DNA of 64,000 bases, taken from contig SDOX01000078.1 in assembly GCA_004565275.1 (NCBI GenBank), forward strand, positions 32,100-96,099, written 5' to 3'. The notes beneath the pieces were generated by a model, which worked only from the letters and a program-made list of their open reading frames with translations, was not told the origin of the DNA and searched no databases. The position numbers and the translations under genes are program-made. Numbering within the stretch: position 1 is the stretch's first letter; each line of letters begins with the position of its first letter. The DNA comes from Nannochloropsis salina CCMP1776. Taxonomy: Eukaryota; Sar; Eustigmatophyceae; Eustigmatales; Monodopsidaceae. Below, piece after piece: positions 57,761 to 64,000 of the stretch.

Positions 57761-59037
57761 TTACCACCCCATCAAAGGAGAATCTAATGGCGTAGGCGCC
57801 TTCAGGCATGCTCCTTCCCACTGCTCCCACGCATGGACTTCGATCGTCAAAGCCCACAGAGCCGCTGCCCTCCCTTGATTTTCTTTCACCCCGCCACCCT
57901 TCCCAGGCGTTACATGATGGTCTTCTTCGTCCTTCCATCCCAATGCCGTTTTATCAGTCGATGGAGCTGTTTCTCTCCTTTCCTCTTGGCTATGGTCCTT
58001 CTCCCTTTTCACCTTCTTGTCTCGGTCTCCTCTTTCACTTTGAGTCCGTAACCACAATCTCTTATTCCTCCCTCCACTTTCTTCACCTCCAACGTCTTCT
58101 TCACGATGACTTTTGTCGTTTCGCGCCATCATGGATACATTCTCCACCTTCTCCCCTCCAACAAAGCACTGGTCTCTTTTGCTCACCCTAATTTTCTCCG
58201 GGGCCTTTCTCCCTCCGGATTGACCTCCTCCAGTGGCGCCAAAGCTTGATCTACGCTTGATTCCTCGCGTCAACATGCCTTCTCTGGGCTTATCTTTGCT
58301 TTCTTCCCAGTCTTCTTCCCTTTGATCCAAACGTCGTTGTTTCTCGATACTTTTTGTCATCAGCCACTCCTCCTCAAACCTCGTATCCCCAAACTTTCTT
58401 TTCCCCCTGTCACACGCTCGCCTTCTCTCCGTTGCCCTTGCTGCTTCAGCTTCACGCTTTGCCTCTACCTCTTCCTCTCTGGCGCCTCTTTCCTCCAATT
58501 CCCTTCCAGTCAGCTTGCTATTGGCTACTTTTTCTTCTTCTTGAATCACGCTTTCGAAGGCCAGCACGATTTCCTTCTCTTCCTCTTGCATATCTTCCTC
58601 CTTCCTTTCCATCCTCTTCCTTTCCAATCCCGTCTCCCCTTCCTTCATCTCCCCCTCCCTCATTTCTTTCTTTCCTTCCTCCACCTCTTGATTCCTAATC
58701 CTCTCCTCTTCCTTTTGGTCGACATCTTCAGCCTCACCTCCTTCTGGCGAGAGGAAGAGGGGAGGCTCTCGGAGACTTAAAGCGATCCGCTGTCCTACGT
58801 GCTGGACGTGACCTGCCTTTAGACCGTCATGCTGGCCATAGGGCTCTCCCTGTTGGAGCCGTGACGAGGCAGTTAGCAAGCTAGGGCGGATAGAGGTGTT
58901 CTCACTCTGCAGTAGAGGCCGCAATGTGGGTTGAGCAAGGACATGTCTAGAAAGATGGGATGGAGGAGAATGAACGAGTGGAGAGCGTTCGTGTATGGTC
59001 CGGTAATCAGCAGCTCGGAGAGAGCATGCTGAATCCT
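57761..59037 (-). CDS. Highly charged, coiled-coil-prone hypothetical protein (3' exon)
   Basis: An open frame runs from about 59037, after an in-frame TAG that may be a splice acceptor, to the stop at 57761 (about 425 codons). It has no ATG for the first 160 residues, so an upstream exon is expected; an ATG-initiated frame at 59543-59184 (MDTTLSGATLIFTQ) is a candidate. The middle is a Glu/Lys/Arg-rich heptad-like segment (KEEERIRNQEVEEGKKEMRE and EEEVEAKREAEAARATERRR). The rest is basic and polar (KRRSSFGATGGGQSGGRKAP). It has no recognised domain. The long open frame and charge pattern support coding; the function is unknown. Confidence 0.5.
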
Positions 59038-59040
59038 ATG

Positions 59041-60645
59041 AATCGAGTAGAAAAGAGGGGGGTTGAGGATCGATGGATTTGCCTACATGAATCAGAAGTG
59101 CGGGAAAAGATGAAGAATGAAACAAGATAAGAACATCATCCGACGAAAGGCCTGCATCCACTATCATAAAGGTGAAATTGTGCTCAAAATTGATAATGAT
59201 GAATAACTGAGGATGAAGACCAGTCACATGGACGTGCCAGCTCTGCAGACACATATCCATTGTTTAGATAACCTGCATCATCCTTCTCATTTGTACCACT
59301 GACCTGGCTACTATACCCATGTACATTCCAGGGCGGACATTTCGACGCGTCACGTCTCAGGCTAGATGCGTGGGAATATGGAATTTCGATCACATTTGCA
59401 GAACGGATATGATAGCTAGATTCGTGGCAAGTTTCTAGGCGTGTGTTTTGCATAGATTTCTGCTCTTGGTGACGCCATCGTCTTTTCTTTGGTACGCACT
59501 TCTGTGTAAAAATAAGAGTGGCTCCCGACAATGTAGTGTCCATGTTTGAAATTAACTGTGGAACATCCCAGAAAAAGAGACATAATTATTTTTCTGTGAC
59601 ATATTGGACACTTTATAAGCTGAAGAGGGAAATGCGACAAAGAATCTGGACCCATGGAACATACGTTCACAAAAAGTGTGCGCTGCTTATGCAATGTTAT
59701 GAACAGTGCGGACCTTGATAAAAGGCCGATATAGAGGTGTAATGAGATTATTCGAACACGAAGGGGCAATCATGCGCCTCAAATCACCGTACTTGCCCAA
59801 ATTGGCAGGTACGACTTTTGGATGATGTCTTGCACCGGCTGCTCGGCCTGTTTTTCTCTCGCGAAAATCTTTCAAAAATTCAAACAAGAAACGTCAAGAA
59901 ACGGACTTTGGATACACTTGAACGGACTTTGGATACACTTAAGCTGTGATTTTAGCCATCGGTACGGTGCGAGGTGGTGAAAAACAGTATTGATAGCACC
60001 GCAATGATTATTGTGATCTACAACTTTTTCGATGCACGATGCATTAAAGAGAAAAGATCTATGACAAATCAAGGCACAGAATGGAGATAAAGTGTAACAA
60101 GTAGCCGTAGTAAGTGATGTTCTTCTGCAGAACATTTACAAATCTCTTTGTGTAATGGATACAATATCCTGAGAACAGTTTTATGTTTCATCTAAGCATA
60201 TGGAAGTGCTCCTATGTGCCTCATAATAACAAAAAACGCTGATTCGCGAGATACATGTGTTGGAGGAGGTTGACAGCATACCTCAAATTTGCGTTAAAAT
60301 GGCTAAGATTTCTTTCTCTGCAAATTTCTTCCATTTGCTACGGCAGACAAAAATATTTTAATTTTTTCAACTGGCGAAATCAAACCGAAAGCTCGACTGT
60401 CCGGATATGAAGATTTTTGTAGACGTTTCCAGAAGCTCTCCATTATGAACGAGAGAGCTGCTTGAGTCTAAGAGTGGTATTCGCATGCAGAGATTTTTTA
60501 ATGTCCTCCAAAATTATAATGTGTAAACAAATAGCGTTGCGCAAGATGCGATCACGACTCCTATGAAGAGTTTTTTTTCGTGATGCGCACTGTTTCCTGC
60601 ATACCTTTTGTGCTGCAGCCTCGATTTTTAATTTTTTGAAACTTA
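59041..60645. other. AT-rich intergenic region
   Basis: Mostly AT-rich DNA. A 20-bp direct repeat (AACGGACTTTGGATACACTT) occurs twice in tandem at about 59902-59942. A possible upstream exon of the 57.8-59 kb gene lies at 59543-59184. No other gene is supported. Confidence 0.4.
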
Positions 60646-61866
60646 CTACACATTCACTTCCATCCTAGTCATGGCAACCCTTCTCTCTCTCCCTCTTTCC
60701 AATTCTCCCTCCCCTCGCCTTTCTCCAACCCCTCGTCGGATCAACCACTCCACAAGTGCTTTCCCTCGCACAGTCTGCAGCCAACCATTGCATTTAACTG
60801 CAGCTGCCGTCGTCAAGCCCGCCTGGAGAAGCATCCAGGAGAGGAAAAGACCATCATCCTCCTGTGAGAAAGGGAAGAGGAAAAGAGGTAATGTGTTTTC
60901 AAGAAAGCGAGCAACATTTTTGATGAGGTCGCCATGGTTTTAAGGCCTCACGTAGCAGGAAACAGCACTTTCATCGTCTGGCCCCCTCACCAGGCGCTGC
61001 AATCAGCAAAGGGGGCGCACACAGAGTCTCCGGAGCTGATCAGTACCGTATCCTCTGCCGATTTTTTTGCCTCTTTTCACTCACTCCCTCATTCCCCCCT
61101 CCCCCCCTACCGTTGCAGCCTGGCTCTTCCGCAGTAACGAGTAGAAAAGGAGGGCGGGAGCGAGACGCTGACGCAGGAGGAGGACGATCGCCCCCGTTAC
61201 GACGCTCGTCTGACAGGAAGCAAAGAGAACGAGTATTCGGGTAATAACGGTGGAGGGGGGGGGGAAGACAGGGGTGGAGGGAGTGACGGCGGCGTTGGTA
61301 CTGATGGGCGCGTAGATGTAGCTGCGTGGCGGGGAGGATGAAAAGGAGGACGTGGGGGGGGGGAGGAGGCGGAGGCACCGAGAACGGCAAGGCCACAGAC
61401 CAGGCCCTGGGAGGAAGAGGCATATGGCGAGAAGGGAGTGGGGGGTGAGGAACGACAGGATGACGAAAGCAGATAAGGTCAAAGACGAGGGATCAGCGGG
61501 TGGTATCATGGGCTTTGCGCCACCCCCGTTTCCTCCTTTCCTCTCGCCCTTCTTCCTTTTCTTCATCATAAGCCCCCTCCCTTCATCGCTCCCTCCCCTC
61601 CTGCCCCCTCCTCCCTCAGCGCTCACCACGACGACGTCCATGCCCATCAACCCTCTCGAGTACCGGCCAGACCCTGTGCCCAAGCCGCGAAAGAGCAAGC
61701 GCTTCATGACGAAGCCGGCTAGGGCGCCGAAGAGGCAGCCGAGAAGGTATTGACCCAAAAGGCAGACGCCGTCCCCGCCCGCTCTTGCCTGGCTTCGCGC
61801 GTGGCCTGGTGTTATGAAGGCGAAGAGAAAGTGGGACGGATGTGTACCGGCGCCATGCGTCACCAA
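60646..61866 (-). CDS. Tentative multi-exon membrane protein gene
   Basis: Three minus-strand pieces look coding. One near 61800-61625 has a membrane segment (LLGQYLLGCLFGALAGFVMK followed by RLLFRGLGTGSG) and ends at a GTGAGC donor. One near 61330-61130 reads SYIYAPISTNAAVTPSTPV and, further on, TSVVTGAIVLLLRQRL. The last (60828-60646) reads LTTAAAVKCNGWLQTVRGKA and EWLIRRGVGERRGEGELERG, then a stop. I could not join them in a verified phase. The membrane segment is reminiscent of transporters, but no family-diagnostic motif is present. A plus-strand ATG frame at 60671 (MATLLSLPLSNSPSPRLSPT) overlaps the last piece and is the competing reading. Confidence 0.3.
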
Positions 61867-62039
61867 AAAGCAGCCAGCAGAGCGCCAGATCTGATTTTAC
61901 ACCCAAGACAATACCATGCTCCTTTTTTCCTCTTTCCTTCATCAACCATGTCCTTGGCCATTCCTTTCACCTAATCGTCCCTGACGGCCTTTTCCGCCCC
62001 CCTCGACACGTTCTATCGGCTTAAGCAAAAGATGCGACC

Positions 62040-62200
62040 CTACGCACCCTCTCCCTCTTCCTCGCTTTCATCTTCCCACTCATCTCCATCCATGGCTGTC
62101 ATTTCCTGCTTGAGTTCTTTCTCTTCTTCCGCTGCACCTTGTTTAAGCACTGCCTGGGCAGGCATGATGATCTCAATTGTAAGCGTGGCAACCCCTTTGA
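62040..62200 (-). CDS. Possible acidic C-terminal exon
   Basis: The minus strand reads TLTIEIIMPAQAVLKQGAAE and ends with an acidic tail (GDEWEDESEEEGEGA) before a stop at 62040. There is no start or partner exon. The acidic tail is protein-like, but the assignment is weak. Confidence 0.2.
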
Positions 62201-62727
62201 TGGGAAGGAAAGATGAGTTAGTCTTCGAGAGCTTGAGTGCCCTTCTTTTCAAATTTGTTGTGATGTGTTGGCATTTACGATCAAGACTGGCTATGAAGAA
62301 AAACCCTGCGTACGCCGTACGTTTCCATCCTAAAGTTTGTCGGTGATGGCATCATATACCCTCAGTTATGCCTTTGCATTCGGGGACGCACGGTTCGGCT
62401 CTTCTTACACGGTCTCACACGCTATCAAAACTAGCTTGACATAAAAATATACGAGTGGAGTGGTGCATAATATGCGCGATGGAGGTCTAGTTTCCGTCTG
62501 ATCGAAAAAAAAGGTATTTTTCTTTCATTGAAGCTCTCGCTGCTGCTCGCTTTTTGTTCCGTCACCTTGACTTCTCGACTTACTATACCAGTACGCTCTC
62601 ATATTCATTTCTAACGGAAGCAAACCAATAGAAGTACAAGCCTGTCTGTTTCTAGTTTTAAGTCGGGTATCAGATACCTCTTTACTTCTTCCGCTTTCCT
62701 CACTCGTGCGCTTTGTCCAATGCTCGA

Positions 62728-64000
62728 ATGGCACTAGGATGCTTTCGCCGTAGGATGGATGACCCGCCGCAGCAACAGCGACTAGTACAACACAAACAAC
62801 AACGAAAGCAACAAGGACGAGGGCAGCAACAGCACCAGGATCACTCGGTGCAGCAAAGACCGCTACGGAGGCACACTCATGTAAAAATGAGAAAGGAAAA
62901 GTGCGCTCGGCGGGCTGAGCTAATCAGGCGCTGCATGGATTTGCAAGCAGCCATCAAGGTCCGTTACGTGTAGAAAAACAGGGGAAAATGTAGTCAAGAA
63001 GGTAACGCTGTCAGATGATACGACTGTAGACCCTCCAAGTGGTTGACTGCTGCCTTTTAACCGCTTCTTTCCTTCTTTTTGTCCCTCTCCAACACCCCCC
63101 CTCAGAAGCTGCGGCCGGAGACTCTTGAAGAATTTCAAGTTCTGGAGAATTATTTGGATCTATGGGCCTCCCTCGTCCTTTCTCCTTCCCTTTCTGTCTC
63201 CAACGCCCCTGTCGCTGCCACTTCTTCTCCCAGCCGACCAGTCTCTTCCTCCTCCCTTCCTCCCTCCCTCCCTCCCTCCCTCCCTCCCTCCCTCCCTCCC
63301 TCCGCCGCACCATTTTCACCCATCTTTCCCACCCCGGGACACCAAGTCAACACGGCCATCCTGTCTCAATCACCGTCACGTCCAGCTCCACTCCCCTCTT
63401 CCCTCTCTCCCTCCCTCCCGCCCTCCCTCCCTTCCCTGCCCGCCACACCGAAACCTGCCCCCCACCGCCCAACGTCCTCGCCTCGCCCCTCTCACCCCTC
63501 CATCACCTCCCCAGCCGACACGTGCACGCAACGAAAGGGAAAGCGGCAGGTAAATCGTCCTCTCGCCTACCCTTTTGGAGAAGTTGGGCGACATTTCAGG
63601 GGAGAGGGAAGATATGGGGGAGGAGAGGCGGGCATCGGCCGAGGTCTGGGAGACTCAGTGGAGAACGGCCCACATGGGAGATCCTGGAAACCTTCGCAAA
63701 CCTCGACCTCTGTGCGGAGGTCGGGTTCTGAAACGGAGGATTCTGTCGGGGTGGCCACCTCCGGGCACTGCCCACGGCGACAGGGAGACGGGCAGGCGGA
63801 GGCTCGGGAGGCGCCCCCACCACCCCCACACACCCCGACCCCATGGCAGGACGGGCCGACAGAGGGACGACACCATCAAAGAGAAGGACAGCGACAAGGA
63901 CAACCAGCGGAAGCACCGCCCCTGTCATCGGAACCGGCGCCACGACAGGCGGCTGCAGGATGGTCAGAACCTCACTGGGCCAGGCACCAGCAATCGTCAA
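62728..64000 (+). CDS. Gln-rich protein of unknown function (runs off the right edge)
   Basis: Exon 1 starts at the ATG of MALGCFRRRMDDPPQQQRL. It continues with a Gln/Arg/His-rich segment (HKQQRKQQGRGQQQHQDHSV) and a basic helix (MRKEKCARRAELIRRCMDLQ), ending AAIK at a GTCCGT donor (about 62959). Exon 2, after a CCCTCAG acceptor (about 63106-63551), joins in phase 0. It reads KLRPETLEEFQVLENYLDLW, then a Ser/Pro-rich tract that includes the CCTCCCT repeat translated as LPPSLPPS, to a CAG|GTAAAT donor. Here the CCCT array appears to be coding rather than intronic. A further intron inside exon 2 cannot be excluded. Downstream exons lie beyond 63552. A nuclear or RNA-associated role is only suggested by composition. 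Confidence 0.4.

Noticed and set aside
60671-60943. Plus-strand ATG frame MATLLSLPLSNSPS as a plastid-targeted protein
   Set aside because: It could not be joined to any downstream exon, and the minus strand gives a more protein-like terminal exon over the same bases; kept only as the competing reading.
1-64000. CRISPR arrays, tRNA or rRNA genes, virus-derived or LTR elements
   Set aside because: None seen: no spaced identical repeats of CRISPR type, no cloverleaf candidates recognised by eye, and no reverse transcriptase, integrase or capsid motifs in any frame.

Overview
The window is nuclear DNA of a eukaryote with spliceosomal introns. I think it comes from a photosynthetic stramenopile, most likely a eustigmatophyte such as Nannochloropsis/Microchloropsis. 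The grounds are many short GT-AG introns filled with GGGA or CCCT arrays, a plant/algal-type UBC8/UBE2H ubiquitin-conjugating enzyme, a GAGRLGLG dehydrogenase with the long N-terminal extension expected of algal mannitol-1-phosphate dehydrogenases, and a secreted protein with PTSxPTxxPT repeats. The species is an inference. Exon joins below were made by hand from GT/AG signals and reading phase, and the intron phases close without conflict in the genes marked complete.

Layout. 0-1.4 kb (-): first four exons of a dehydrogenase that runs off the left edge. 3.05-5.09 kb (+): six-exon HAD-family phosphatase. 6.24-9.45 kb (+): ten-exon secreted alpha/beta-hydrolase esterase that begins with an 8-nt coding exon. 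10.1-12.0 kb (-): two-exon carbon-nitrogen hydrolase. 12-15 kb: gene-poor, AT-rich DNA with a 354-bp near-perfect palindrome and a diverged tandem duplication. 15.0-16.3 kb (+): secreted Pro-rich repeat protein. 18.0-20.6 kb (-, 5' end unresolved): E2 ubiquitin-conjugating enzyme. 22.9-25.2 kb (-): AT-hook protein, only partly resolved. 26-27 kb (+): GST-like protein. 27.6-30.0 kb (-): choline-transporter-like (SLC44) protein. 32.2-33.1 kb (+): sulfotransferase-like protein, bracketed by two copies of a 1.9-2.4 kb segmental duplication. 35.4-38.2 kb (-): complete nine-exon His-box membrane protein whose 3' exons lie in that duplication. 39.7-46.4 kb (-): complete 21-exon acetyl-CoA synthetase with a possible targeting peptide. 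47.5-50 kb (-): PC-esterase/TBL-like protein. 52.1-56.4 kb (+): secreted GH5 glycosidase interrupted by an 849-bp assembly gap. 57.8-59 kb (-): charged hypothetical protein. 60.6-62 kb (-): tentative membrane-protein gene. 62.7 kb to the right edge (+): Gln-rich protein.

Two gene styles alternate. Intron-dense genes have GGGA/CCCT arrays in nearly every intron. Intron-poor genes (nitrilase, secreted repeat protein, GST, SLC44, sulfotransferase) cluster at 10-33 kb in DNA with few arrays. No operon-like or defence-like system is visible. The genes look like ordinary metabolism: acetate activation, mannitol or phosphate-ester turnover, ubiquitin conjugation, choline transport, and cell-wall or polysaccharide enzymes (GH5, PC-esterase, sulfotransferase, esterase). 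I saw no rRNA, tRNA, CRISPR array or virus-derived element. The most unusual content is structural: the intron arrays, the palindrome, the segmental duplication and an interstitial telomere-like block.
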